A stretch of 11,124 nucleotides of DNA from Gammaproteobacteria bacterium (GCA_024276775.1 JAJRWO010000122.1:1-11124); one strand, 5' to 3'; counted from the first letter of the stretch, positions 1-7,354 are shown. Program-made: numbers and translations. The notes: generated by a model not told the origin, from the sequence alone.

Positions 1-2
1 AA

Positions 3-83
3 GCCGTTGAAGCCGTTAAAGCCGTTAAAGTTGTTGAAGCCGTTAAAGTTGTTAAAGCCGTTAAAGCCGTTAAAGTTGTTGAA
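3..83 (+). repeat. In-frame tandem 9-nt repeat (GCC/GTT-GTT-AAA/GAA)
   Basis: Nine consecutive 9-nt units are read in frame as AVE, AVK, AVK, VVE, AVK, VVK, AVK, AVK, VVE. Units differ only at the first codon (GCC or GTT) and the last (AAA or GAA). The two bases before the first unit (AA) also fit the pattern, so the array probably continues to the left of the window. Because each unit is a multiple of three, gain or loss of units would change protein length without a frameshift. Confidence 0.9.
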
Positions 84-614
84 GTTTCTGAGACCATTGA
101 AGAATTCACTCCGCCAGAAATATTAAAACCAGTAATGGCTGCGACTGCAATCGCAGTCAAAGATGTTGTCCCCCTCAGAATTGAAAAATCTGTTGCCACT
201 GAAAATATGGCGTCAACGAAAAAAGTTAAATTGGAGCCAATGGGAGAGTCAATTCTGGACTCTGAATTGAGCTTTCTTGTTTTTAATTTGATGCATTTTT
301 ATGAGCGGGGTGACGTCACTAATTTTTCTGCTTTATTCACCAAGGATGCAGTGGTCAATGGGATGGATGGAATTGTAAAAATTAGAAAAGATTACAAAAG
401 ATTGTTTCTATCAACGGACAAGCGTCAGATGGACGTTGGCGACATGAAATGGATGCATGAACCGGGTAAGGCGATTGGTCGTGGTGAATTCACCGTCTCA
501 GTATGGAGAAAAGAAGGTCTGAAACCATTTCTCCAGCAAGGAATATTAAATGTTGAACTAATCAAAGATGAAGATAAATTATTAATAAAAAATTTACTTT
601 ATGAATTAAATTAA
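3..614 (+). CDS. NTF2-like domain protein with repetitive N-terminal part, 5' end outside window
   Basis: The reading frame is open from the first complete codon at 3 to the TAA at 612-614, so the gene enters from the left and its start is not visible. An ATG at 135 lies inside the frame but has no clear ribosome binding site, so it is probably not the true start. The visible 203 residues fall into two parts. The first 27 are nine Ala/Val-Val-Lys/Glu triplets, followed by a polar spacer. The last ~115 residues (from about SELSFLVFNLMHFYERGD) have the pattern of an NTF2/SnoaL-like fold: a helical start with FYERGD, then FTKDAVVNG, a G-I-x-K-I helix, and a run of beta strands ending in a hydrophobic C-terminus. 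Such domains often close larger bacterial proteins as ligand- or protein-binding modules. No catalytic residues can be assigned. Family call is moderate; specific function unknown. Confidence 0.6.
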   Translation, partial: AVEAVKAVKVVEAVKVVKAVKAVKVVEVSETIEEFTPPEILKPVMAATAIAVKDVVPLRIEKSVATENMASTKKVKLEPMGESILDSELSFLVFNLMHFYERGDVTNFSALFTKDAVVNGMDGIVKIRKDYKRLFLSTDKRQMDVGDMKWMHEPGKAIGRGEFTVSVWRKEGLKPFLQQGILNVELIKDEDKLLIKNLLYELN

Positions 615-638
615 ACCTAAATTAATTGGGTATAAAGG

Positions 639-667
639 CAGAGTGCAACCATATAGGCTGCACTCTG
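639..667. terminator. Hairpin between convergent genes, possible bidirectional terminator
   Basis: Arms 639-647 (CAGAGTGCA) and 659-667 (TGCACTCTG) are a perfect 9-bp inverted repeat. Inside, CC 649-650 can pair with GG 656-657, leaving the loop ATATA. It sits 25 nt after the stop of the left gene and 35 nt before the stop of the convergent gdh gene, where a shared terminator would be expected. There is no clear T-run on either side, so intrinsic termination is only a suggestion. Confidence 0.5.
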
Positions 668-701
668 TAAAGGCGATCATATGGTTAAGACCCGCGAATA
701 A

Positions 702-2126
702 CTAATAAACACCAACGTCCAGATAGCTACGCGATATCTTTTCGATAGCGATCATATAGCCCGCAGTGCGTAGATCCTGTACCTTGTCATTTCGGTTGAG
801 CAGCTCACTGAGTTGTTGATAGCCGCTGCGCATGGTGTCATCCAGGCCAGAGTTGACCAGATCTTCTTCCGAAGCACCGCGAATAACCCTTTTGCGAACA
901 TCGTCGCTGATGCATTTTCCGGTCAGATCTTCAAGCAGGTGAGCAAATTCACGGCTGCGCATTTCTTCATGGCGGTGTTGCATACGACCAAAACGAATGT
1001 GCGACAGATTTCTAATCCATTCGAAATATGACACGGTGACCCCCCCGGCATTGGCATAAATATCGGGAATGATAATGATACCTTTTTTGCAAAGAATTTT
1101 GTCCGCCTCAAAGGTGACTGGGCCATTGGCTGCTTCAACGATTAACTTGGTTTGGATGCGGTCGGCATTTTCGCTGGTGATTTGGGCTTCTACCGCCGCA
1201 GGGATCAGGATGTCACACTCCATTTCCAGCGCTTTGATGCCATTTTCGTTGAAGCTGGCACTGGGAAACCCCCGCATGGTTTTGTGTTCAAGGATATGGG
1301 CGTGCAGGGCTTCTATGTTGAGGCCGTTTTCATCGACCAGTACACCTTCACTTTTGATGATGGCAATGATCTTGACATCGTCTTCAGTCGATAGAAGTCG
1401 TGTGGCGTGATAGCCGACATTACCAAAGCCTTGAACGACAATGCGTTTGCCTGCCAGACCCGGGGGGAGGCGGGCCTTTTTGACATCCGCAGAGTGGCGG
1501 AAAAACTCCTGAATCGCGTATTGCACCCCGCGACCTGTGGCCTCGGTGCGGCCATGGATGCCGCCATGCTGAATTGGATTGCCAGTCACGCAAGCCTGGT
1601 AATTAATGTCGTCAGGAAATAGGTGCTTATAGGTGTCGGCCATCCAGGCCATTTCACGCTGCCCCGTACCAACATCAGGTGCCGGGACGTTAGTGGATGG
1701 ACTGAGAAAACCTTTGCGTACTAGTTCTGTGGTGAAACGGCGGGTAATCATCTGCAGCTCATCACGGCTGTATTTGCCGGGATCGATAAGCAGGGCACCT
1801 TTTGAACCGCCAAACGGAATATCCATCAGAGCGCATTTGTAGCTCATCAATGATGCCAAGGCCTCGACTTCATCCTGGCTGGCATATGGGGCATAACGAA
1901 TGCCACCTTTGGCTGGTAGTCGATGGGTGCTATGGACTGCTCGCCAACCGGTAAACATTTCGATTTTATCGCGGATCTTGACTGGAAAAGTGACCTGGAT
2001 AGTAGAGGAACAGGCCTTGATTGCAGCGGCAGTGTCGCTTCTCAGGTCCATCGCCGCGATGGCTTGATCAACCTGATAATTAACATTCTGGCTAAATGAA
2101 AGTGTGTTTGCGGTTGGCTCCGACAT
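702..2126 (-). CDS. gdhA: Glutamate dehydrogenase family protein (Glu/Leu/Phe/Val dehydrogenase)
   Basis: A 474-residue cytosolic enzyme expected to interconvert glutamate and 2-oxoglutarate plus ammonia using NAD(P). Visible motifs in order: K-G-G-I-R-Y at 73-78; SYK with Lys97; P-F-G-G-S-K-G with the catalytic-type Lys109; PAPDVGT with Asp151; GRTEATGRG at 192-200; the Rossmann dinucleotide loop GFGNVG at 233-238; AANGPVT at 332-338; and PDIYANAGGVTVSYFEW near 354-370. The start is set at the ATG at 2126, because AAGGAGG lies 6 nt upstream. The frame stays open back to 2219, but the 31 extra residues do not look like the family. Segments around HKTMRGFPSA resemble the longer NAD-dependent/mitochondrial-type enzymes more than the short NADP bacterial type. 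Leucine or other amino-acid specificity cannot be excluded, and the cofactor cannot be fixed by eye. The gene is transcribed alone, divergent from the Hsp70 cluster. Confidence 0.93.
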   Translation of the reverse strand: MSEPTANTLSFSQNVNYQVDQAIAAMDLRSDTAAAIKACSSTIQVTFPVKIRDKIEMFTGWRAVHSTHRLPAKGGIRYAPYASQDEVEALASLMSYKCALMDIPFGGSKGALLIDPGKYSRDELQMITRRFTTELVRKGFLSPSTNVPAPDVGTGQREMAWMADTYKHLFPDDINYQACVTGNPIQHGGIHGRTEATGRGVQYAIQEFFRHSADVKKARLPPGLAGKRIVVQGFGNVGYHATRLLSTEDDVKIIAIIKSEGVLVDENGLNIEALHAHILEHKTMRGFPSASFNENGIKALEMECDILIPAAVEAQITSENADRIQTKLIVEAANGPVTFEADKILCKKGIIIIPDIYANAGGVTVSYFEWIRNLSHIRFGRMQHRHEEMRSREFAHLLEDLTGKCISDDVRKRVIRGASEEDLVNSGLDDTMRSGYQQLSELLNRNDKVQDLRTAGYMIAIEKISRSYLDVGVY

Positions 2127-2132
2127 TGATGG

Positions 2133-2139
2133 CCTCCTT
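2133..2139 (-). promoter_or_regulatory. Strong Shine-Dalgarno deciding the gdh start
   Basis: On the minus strand this reads AAGGAGG, 6 nt before the ATG at 2126. It favours that start over the in-frame upstream codons up to 2219. Confidence 0.85.
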
Positions 2140-2173
2140 GGCCGGATTAGGTATTGCTCATACATGGATGAAA

Positions 2174-2201
2174 AGTATCTGCAGTTATCAGCGGCAGTTA
2201 A
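2174..2201 (-). promoter_or_regulatory. Possible sigma70-type promoter for gdh
   Basis: On the minus strand TTAACT (2201-2196) and GATACT (2179-2174) are separated by 16 nt, each matching four of six consensus bases. Transcription would start near 2167, giving a leader of about 40 nt before the ATG at 2126. Matches this weak occur by chance, so the site is tentative. Confidence 0.25.
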
Positions 2202-2500
2202 TGAAAATGTTTTAACCATCAGGTCAATTTTTAATCATTAATTGCAGCCTCTGCGCAATCTGGCAAATGCTATCACAATGCCCTTTATGTGTTTGCCGAA
2301 GAAAGAAGATGTCTTAAGCGAGTATTGTCCAGTTTTCTCAGGTCTATTGCCTTCAATTATTCTCCGTGCGTCTTTTTTGATATTTGTTTGCAAATATGGG
2401 TCTTTAAGCATTCGCCGTGATTGACGGTAAGTTTTAACCGGATACGGCTGAATTCTGTTAAACTGGATGTTTTCACTTTAACAATTTCAGGCAATTTTTA

Positions 2501-3067
2501 GTGGCATTACATTGGCTTAAACGAATATTCTCATCGGGGCGGAAAGAACCCGATTTGGCCTTAATTATTTCAGAGGCAAATACAAACACCCAAGATCAAC
2601 TCGCCGAACAAAAGAAGGGTTTACGACGCCTTTCACTGGCGCAAAAACAACAAGGTGAGGCGGTGGAGCGGCTGGTGCAGCAGGTCTCATCCTTAAAGTT
2701 TTCATTGGATCAACATCAGGGCGTTGCTTTCGACTATGAGAAAATCGTGCACTTATTAGATATGCTCAGCAAAATAGAGACGGCTAGCCTGGATTCCACC
2801 CACGTCGTTTCGCTGGCAAATCAAACAACTGAAAGCATATTGCAGCATGCCAGCCTTGAAGAAATTGCTCACAAGGGGGCTGATTATCCAGAGAGTGACT
2901 GCGAAGTGCTGGGTGCATTTCCGCACCCGCAACATCCACCTGGTACAGTACACGACATCATACAACAGGGTTATCGCACGCTGGATGGTGGTCTTGTGCG
3001 ATCCGCCAAAGTAGTGGTTTATCGTCAACCTGACTCAACGGAGGAAGTTTCCCATGAACGCTCGTAA
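2501..3067 (+). CDS. GrpE-like protein (candidate nucleotide-exchange factor)
   Basis: A 188-residue protein read from a GTG start at 2501, with a weak CAGG ribosome site about 9 nt upstream. Residues ~20-70 are polar and rich in Gln, Glu and Lys, as in the long GrpE helix. Residues 80-125 are further helix. The C-terminal part, about 127-175, follows the GrpE beta domain: acidic residues, then H-P-P-G-T-V, D-I-I-Q-Q-G-Y, and G-L-V-R-S-A-K-V-V-V, which parallels the GrpE pattern of PG-V, QKGY and R-A-V-V. GrpE speeds ADP release from Hsp70, and the next gene, overlapping by 14 nt, encodes an Hsp70. The protein is too divergent to be the main cellular GrpE; a dedicated partner of the neighbouring Hsp70 is the natural inference. 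The N-terminal MALHWLKRIFSSGRK is basic and amphipathic and might touch membrane. Confidence 0.72.
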   Translation: MALHWLKRIFSSGRKEPDLALIISEANTNTQDQLAEQKKGLRRLSLAQKQQGEAVERLVQQVSSLKFSLDQHQGVAFDYEKIVHLLDMLSKIETASLDSTHVVSLANQTTESILQHASLEEIAHKGADYPESDCEVLGAFPHPQHPPGTVHDIIQQGYRTLDGGLVRSAKVVVYRQPDSTEEVSHERS

Positions 3068-4802
3068 GTCGCTCTTTTGTGGTATCGATTTGGGAACCAC
3101 GAATAGCTGTATCGCTGTGTTCGATGAAAGCGGTGCTCGTGTACTGGAACTTGACGGTCAAGTTACTATGCCCTCGGTGGTGGCTTGGAAAGACGACCAA
3201 TGGCTGGTGGGGCAGGCTGCGCGCAACCATCTGGCGGTTTCTCCCAAAGACGCCGTCAGTTCTATTAAACGTAAAATGGATGACCCTGGTTACCGTATAA
3301 AACTTGGTGGAGAATCACTCTCCCCCATCGATGTGTCGGCCAAAATACTCAGTGCGCTGGTACGCGGTGCTGAGCAACAGTTAGACTGCGTCATTGATAA
3401 GGCCGTTATTACCGTTCCTGCCTGGTTTCAGGAACAGCAACGCCAGGCGACCCTGGAAGCGGGCCGGCAAGCAGGTCTGGAGGTGTTGCAAATTGTCAAT
3501 GAACCCACTGCGGCAGCTATCGCCCACGAACGTATCAGCCTCGATGATGGTGCCGAAGAGCGTTGGTTAGTATACGACTTGGGCGGCGGTACCTTTGATG
3601 TTTCCCTGCTCAATGTGAGTGCTGCTAGTTACGAAGTGTTGGCCAGCGAGGGAAATACATTTTTGGGCGGCGATGACTTTGATCACAGGCTGATGGAGCG
3701 GTTCGTCACTCACCTGCGCGACCAGCACAACATTGATGCCGCGGCCGATATTCTCGTTAAGGCCCGCCTTCAGTTATTGGCTGAACATACCAAAATTCAA
3801 TTATCAAACAATACCCATGTACACTTGCTTGAACCCATTGTTGTCGGTGATCAGAGCATAATGTTGGATCTTAAGCTCACACGAGACGACTTTGAAGGCA
3901 TGATCGATGACCTGATTGATTCGACGCTGGAAAAAGTGGCACAGGTAATGACGGATGTGAATGTCGGACCTGAGTCAGTGGACAGGCTTTTGCTCGTAGG
4001 CGGTTCCACACGCATTCCGTTGGTCGGCGATAAATTGAAACAGCGTTTTGGTATCGATGCAGAAAGTTGGCTTGATGCGGACTTGTCAGTGGCCACCGGT
4101 GCCTGTATTCGAGCCGCAATTTGTTGTGGCCAGGTTTTTGATCGCAGCGTGGTGGATATCTGTTCTCACTCTCTAGGCGTTGCCGCGATGGGTGAAGAAG
4201 ATTATAAAGAAATGGATGTGCTGGGCAGTGACATCTCCAACGCCGCTCATCCGCTGACTTTTGTGCCTTTAATTCGTCGCAATACCCGCTTGCCAGCCAA
4301 CTTTATGCGCACGTTTTATAAAGCGCACGATCAGCAATGTGGTGCGAAAATTCCTATATACCAAGGAGAGCACAGCAACACACGGCATAACAATTTCATT
4401 GGTGAATTCTTCGTAGAATTCAGTCAAAACCAAAGTGAAAATCTGGATGTGCGCTTTCGTTACGACCTTAACGGCACTATTAAAATTACCGTTATCGAAG
4501 GTGATAATGGCACAGAGCGTGAATACACCATGAACCTATCCGATTCTGCCGAAGAAAACAGCGAATTACACACATTCGATGACAGCACGATGGCATTGGC
4601 TGAGGCAAGCGCAGAAAACGAATCGGTTGTGACCAATTTTTTAATTGAAAAAATCTCGCAAAAACTGGAACTAAGCGAAGAACCCGTACCAGAAATTGCC
4701 AAGTTGCTGGAACGTTATCAACGCTTGTTGGGAGCAGAAGAGACTGATGACGAGCTGGATAAACTGGAAGAGCAACTTTATGACTGGGTGGAAAGCGAAT
4801 AA
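3054..4802 (+). CDS. HscC-like Hsp70 family chaperone
   Basis: A 582-residue ATP-dependent chaperone of the cytosol. The ATPase domain is intact: GIDLGTTNS (10-18), I-K-R with Lys72, V-I-T-V-P-A-W-F (118-125), NEPTAAAIA (149-157), DLGGGTFDVS (175-184), G-N-T-F-L-G-G-D-D-F-D (200-210, with Thr202 at the position of the DnaK autophosphorylation Thr) and LLVGGSTRIP (313-322). The linker reads V-V-D-I-C-S-H-S-L-G-V (366-376), closer to the HscC form than to the DVTPLSLG of DnaK. A beta substrate-binding domain follows, with I-R-R-N-T (407-411), IYQGEH (435-440) and LNGTIKITV (472-480). An acidic C-terminal lid of only ~90 residues ends in DWVESE, with no DnaK-type tail. The start has GGAGG at 3040-3044, 9 nt upstream, and overlaps the GrpE-like gene in another frame, suggesting translational coupling. 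A specialised Hsp70 rather than DnaK or HscA. Confidence 0.9.
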   Translation: MNARKSLFCGIDLGTTNSCIAVFDESGARVLELDGQVTMPSVVAWKDDQWLVGQAARNHLAVSPKDAVSSIKRKMDDPGYRIKLGGESLSPIDVSAKILSALVRGAEQQLDCVIDKAVITVPAWFQEQQRQATLEAGRQAGLEVLQIVNEPTAAAIAHERISLDDGAEERWLVYDLGGGTFDVSLLNVSAASYEVLASEGNTFLGGDDFDHRLMERFVTHLRDQHNIDAAADILVKARLQLLAEHTKIQLSNNTHVHLLEPIVVGDQSIMLDLKLTRDDFEGMIDDLIDSTLEKVAQVMTDVNVGPESVDRLLLVGGSTRIPLVGDKLKQRFGIDAESWLDADLSVATGACIRAAICCGQVFDRSVVDICSHSLGVAAMGEEDYKEMDVLGSDISNAAHPLTFVPLIRRNTRLPANFMRTFYKAHDQQCGAKIPIYQGEHSNTRHNNFIGEFFVEFSQNQSENLDVRFRYDLNGTIKITVIEGDNGTEREYTMNLSDSAEENSELHTFDDSTMALAEASAENESVVTNFLIEKISQKLELSEEPVPEIAKLLERYQRLLGAEETDDELDKLEEQLYDWVESE

Positions 4803-4999
4803 GGAATGGGCACGTAATAACTCCCCTGTTTGGCGCTCAGATTTAGCTCGTATTTGTTTGTTCCGATTGAGAAAATTGCAGGAATAGTTGTTCTATTTCG
4901 AGGTTTTGTAATTGAAAAACGGGCAAAGACGGGCTGAAGATGAGATGCTAAACAGGGAGGTTATTGCGTACCCGTTCCTAAGACACAAGGTTAATAAAC

Positions 5000-6904
5000 A
5001 TGGGTAAAAATAATCGTAGTCGCAGACAGAAAAAACAGGGCAAAAAGCAGCGGAAGTCCTCATCGTCAAAACGTCTCTCCTCGTATCCACTTGACGACGT
5101 GGGGGGACTTTGCAACATCGTAAATATTAGCCTAAGCTTTGGCGAGCTACCACCACCCGATGTGATGAAGGATTTCCAAAGCTGGAGGGAGAGTCCCGAG
5201 GTGAGGGACTTGCAACAACTTTTGGCGGGTTTTCTGGATTATCTGTTTTTACACGAACCCCCTGGCGGTACGGCAGACGTTTTAAATACCTATCAAGCGC
5301 TGATAAAAGAAGCAGGCTTTAGCAGCTTGTATTCGTTATTAGAATTGTATTGTCTGCTTGCCGATCCGGCACTGGAACAAAACGATGCTACACCGCTGAT
5401 TGATTATACGGCGAAACGGCCCCGCTCGGAGCTCAGCTTGCCTTTGCATATCGTGTTGCATGTGCTGGGGCTGAAAAGTAGCAGCAGAACGCTGGCAAGT
5501 TTACTGGGGAGGGGCTTGGGGGGCAACGCCGAAACCCGTGAGTTAATCAAACCGCTCAACAAATTTTTACAGCTCAAACGACCGTTGCCAAAACAGAAAA
5601 CCGTGATCACGTTAGAGCAGACACTGGCACGCATCAAATGGCAGCAGCATTCATTGTGGCGCGATGCGATTAAGCACATCATCTTGCTATTTATACAAGA
5701 CAAGCCAGGCTTGCAACTTGAACCGGAACACTGGGCACAGTTGCCCGCATTGGGCGTTTTGCTCGGATTTATAGACAACAATAAAATAAAGACCCCCAGC
5801 ATAACGCTAAAAGGCGCAGATATTGGGTTATTGCAGCGAATTGACAAGCAGACAGAAAAAGCAACACTCAACTATCAGGAACGCCTGCAATATGAACTCG
5901 TCAAGTGTCGTATATACAGCCGTTATAAGAAGGCTGACCCTGAAACGTTAGGGTGTCAACTTGAACACCTGTTTACTCTGTGTTGCACAGGCGTACCCAG
6001 CAGAGAATTAGCCGTCGCAAAAAGTTGTTTGGACAGCTTTGTTCAATGGCTTTGCCGAGGTATTCAGACGCATTGCTTACCACTGGTTAGTGCGCAAGCG
6101 TTACGTATGCCCTGCAAACAAAATCCTCAGGACTATCGTCTGGCTCTGCTGAACTTTCTTGCTCCCAATCGTCGCGCCAGTCAGGTGAAAAATGAATTTA
6201 CGACGCAAGCCTTTCAGCATGTTGATGCCGGCTTTTTCTTTTACGCGTTAAACAACAGCGGAAATTCGGAAAAATTACTGGCGCAACTTTACTGGCCGCT
6301 GACCGGCGAAAATAAAAAAATGTTAGCGTCCTATGTCTGCCGGGAACTTCTGCTGAGCAGTGACGAGGCAAACGCCGAGCAAGTATGGTGCAAATTGCAA
6401 AACAGTTTTTTTGATACAACGCGTGAGCCACTGGTCAATGTGATTAACGGTGAGCATTGTGAAGCTGAGTGGTTGTTTTTCACCGCCCTGGCAGCGCTGG
6501 GTTGTAAACAAATTGACCGTACATGGATTAAAATTGAACATGTCGAGGTGCTTTTACGCCTTTCAGATCAATGGCTTAAAAAAAGTGACAGTGAATTACT
6601 TGCTGACCTTGTTTGCAAGCTGTTCAAGCAGCTTTGCCAGGGCCACGCAGAAACTTTATTGGCGGCGATGGAGCCGCTTTGTAACCTCATTGAAGAAATT
6701 GATTTCGATGCTTCAGTGGAAGAAAGTTTGCTTTTCCTTTTACGGCATCTCAATGCGCCCAGGGATAAACTTGAGTCCAAATACAAAACCTTTTACCGGC
6801 TCTGCCAACCATACCCCAAATTACGTAAGCTCATTCCAAAAGCCAACAAAAAAACCAAAAAAGCAGCTAAGTCGTCCAACCTGGATTTATTCGGATATGA
6901 TTGA
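5000..6904 (+). CDS. Large protein of unknown function in the Hsp70 cluster
   Basis: I do not recognise this 634-residue protein. The N-terminus (residues 2-25) is almost wholly Lys, Arg, Gln and Ser, and the C-terminus has K-K-T-K-K-A-A-K at 617-624 before the ending SSNLDLFGYD. Both ends could bind nucleic acid, ribosomes or acidic surfaces. The middle is leucine-rich and looks all-helical, for instance LYSLLELYCLL near 110-120, IKHIILLFI near 224-232 and LFKQLCQ near 541-547. It carries about 18 cysteines spread along the chain, not in a metal-binding CxxC array. There is no signal peptide or clear membrane segment. The ATG at 5000 has AAGG 9 nt upstream and an in-frame stop at 4979-4981. 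A 197-nt gap separates it from the Hsp70 gene, and its stop overlaps the J-like start. Helical-repeat scaffold, client or adaptor are possibilities only; the context ties it to the chaperone genes. Confidence 0.85.
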   Translation: MGKNNRSRRQKKQGKKQRKSSSSKRLSSYPLDDVGGLCNIVNISLSFGELPPPDVMKDFQSWRESPEVRDLQQLLAGFLDYLFLHEPPGGTADVLNTYQALIKEAGFSSLYSLLELYCLLADPALEQNDATPLIDYTAKRPRSELSLPLHIVLHVLGLKSSSRTLASLLGRGLGGNAETRELIKPLNKFLQLKRPLPKQKTVITLEQTLARIKWQQHSLWRDAIKHIILLFIQDKPGLQLEPEHWAQLPALGVLLGFIDNNKIKTPSITLKGADIGLLQRIDKQTEKATLNYQERLQYELVKCRIYSRYKKADPETLGCQLEHLFTLCCTGVPSRELAVAKSCLDSFVQWLCRGIQTHCLPLVSAQALRMPCKQNPQDYRLALLNFLAPNRRASQVKNEFTTQAFQHVDAGFFFYALNNSGNSEKLLAQLYWPLTGENKKMLASYVCRELLLSSDEANAEQVWCKLQNSFFDTTREPLVNVINGEHCEAEWLFFTALAALGCKQIDRTWIKIEHVEVLLRLSDQWLKKSDSELLADLVCKLFKQLCQGHAETLLAAMEPLCNLIEEIDFDASVEESLLFLLRHLNAPRDKLESKYKTFYRLCQPYPKLRKLIPKANKKTKKAAKSSNLDLFGYD

Positions 6905-7308
6905 TGGATAAAAATACCGCACTTTCTACCTTAAGACTCTCCGAAGAACCAGAGCGCCAAGCGATCATCACCGCCTACACGCGGCTTGCGCGACGCTATC
7001 CTATGCACCAGTTCCCCGAGCGTCACAGTTGTTTGCTTCAGGCCAAAGAGGTCTTGCTCAACCCTGAAACGCGGTTTAGGGATATTTTGTTCGAGGATGA
7101 AGTGGATATTGACTGGTATCAACCACCTGATCCGGCAACAACAGGGCAAGGCAGCTCACTGCAACAAAGTCTTGCCGCTATTCTTCGACCGGTCATTCGA
7201 ACGACGGCAGAGTCCTCATCCGAGCTGGGTTCCTTGTCTTTTTTACAGGACATGATGGAAGAACTTGAGCCAGACGAGCTAGCGAAATTAATAGAGGAAC
7301 TGGGATAA
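6904..7308 (+). CDS. Divergent J-domain-like protein lacking the HPD motif
   Basis: A 134-residue protein. Its ATG shares one base with the TGA of the preceding gene (TGATG), which points to coupled translation; a TTG three bases earlier is a less likely start. Residues ~5-64 follow the J-domain layout: a helix ending R-Q-A-I-I-T-A-Y-T-R-L-A-R-R-Y (helix II), a loop, then the helix III pattern L-L-Q-A-K-E-V-L-L-N-P-E-T-R. A gapless alignment of LARRY with the usual LA-KY places Pro33-Met34-His35 where HPD should be, so the residues that trigger Hsp70 ATP hydrolysis are absent. Residues 78-108 are a Ser/Gln/Thr-rich linker, and the tail (from about 113) is a strongly acidic helix, D-M-M-E-E-L-E-P-D-E-L-A-K-L-I-E-E-L-G. 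It probably docks on the neighbouring Hsp70 or on the 634-residue protein. The J-like assignment rests on pattern and context; sequence similarity is weak. Confidence 0.68.
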   Translation: MDKNTALSTLRLSEEPERQAIITAYTRLARRYPMHQFPERHSCLLQAKEVLLNPETRFRDILFEDEVDIDWYQPPDPATTGQGSSLQQSLAAILRPVIRTTAESSSELGSLSFLQDMMEELEPDELAKLIEELG

Positions 7309-7311
7309 ACC

Positions 7312-7338
7312 TTGATGTAGAGGGGATAAATATATAAC
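7312..7338 (+). promoter_or_regulatory. Possible promoter for the ABC-F gene
   Basis: TTGATG (7312-7317) and TATAAC (7333-7338) are separated by 15 nt, which is short. The start point would be near 7345, just ahead of the left arm of the inverted repeat, giving a leader RNA of about 105 nt. The fit between start point and repeat is suggestive; the boxes alone are weak. Confidence 0.35.
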
Positions 7339-7354
7339 AAAATACACTTCTATT

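Larger units (their letters stand above)
2127..2500. other. Divergent intergenic region between gdh and the Hsp70 cluster
   Basis: About 374 bp between the two divergent start codons must hold the promoters of both units. It has the gdh Shine-Dalgarno and a weak candidate gdh promoter. On the plus strand TTGACG at 2421-2426 looks like a -35 box, but no good -10 follows at normal spacing, and I see no sigma32-type pair. A 60-codon open frame at 2242-2424 has no ribosome binding site or recognisable content and is not called. Confidence 0.6.

Noticed and set aside
813..1842. Several plus-strand frames of 69-113 codons opposite gdh
   Set aside because: They lie antisense to a clearly coding dehydrogenase gene, have no ribosome sites and no recognisable content.
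2127..2219. 31-residue N-terminal extension of the dehydrogenase
   Set aside because: The ATG at 2126 has AAGGAGG 6 nt upstream and the extension does not look like family sequence; the region is more likely leader and promoter.
4696..4887. Plus-strand frame running from the Hsp70 3' end into the following gap, possibly a frameshifted extension
   Set aside because: The Hsp70 frame ends at a normal acidic C-terminus and no slippery site is visible near the stop; the extension resembles nothing known.
5404..5871. 155-codon minus-strand frame inside the 634-residue gene
   Set aside because: It is antisense to the longer plus-strand frame, which is supported by its ribosome site and by coupling to the next gene. 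The product is a Ser/Cys/Leu-rich shadow translation.
6450..6911. 153-codon plus-strand frame overlapping the end of the 634-residue gene
   Set aside because: It is an alternative frame of the same coding DNA, with a Lys/Trp/Ser-rich shadow composition and no ribosome site.
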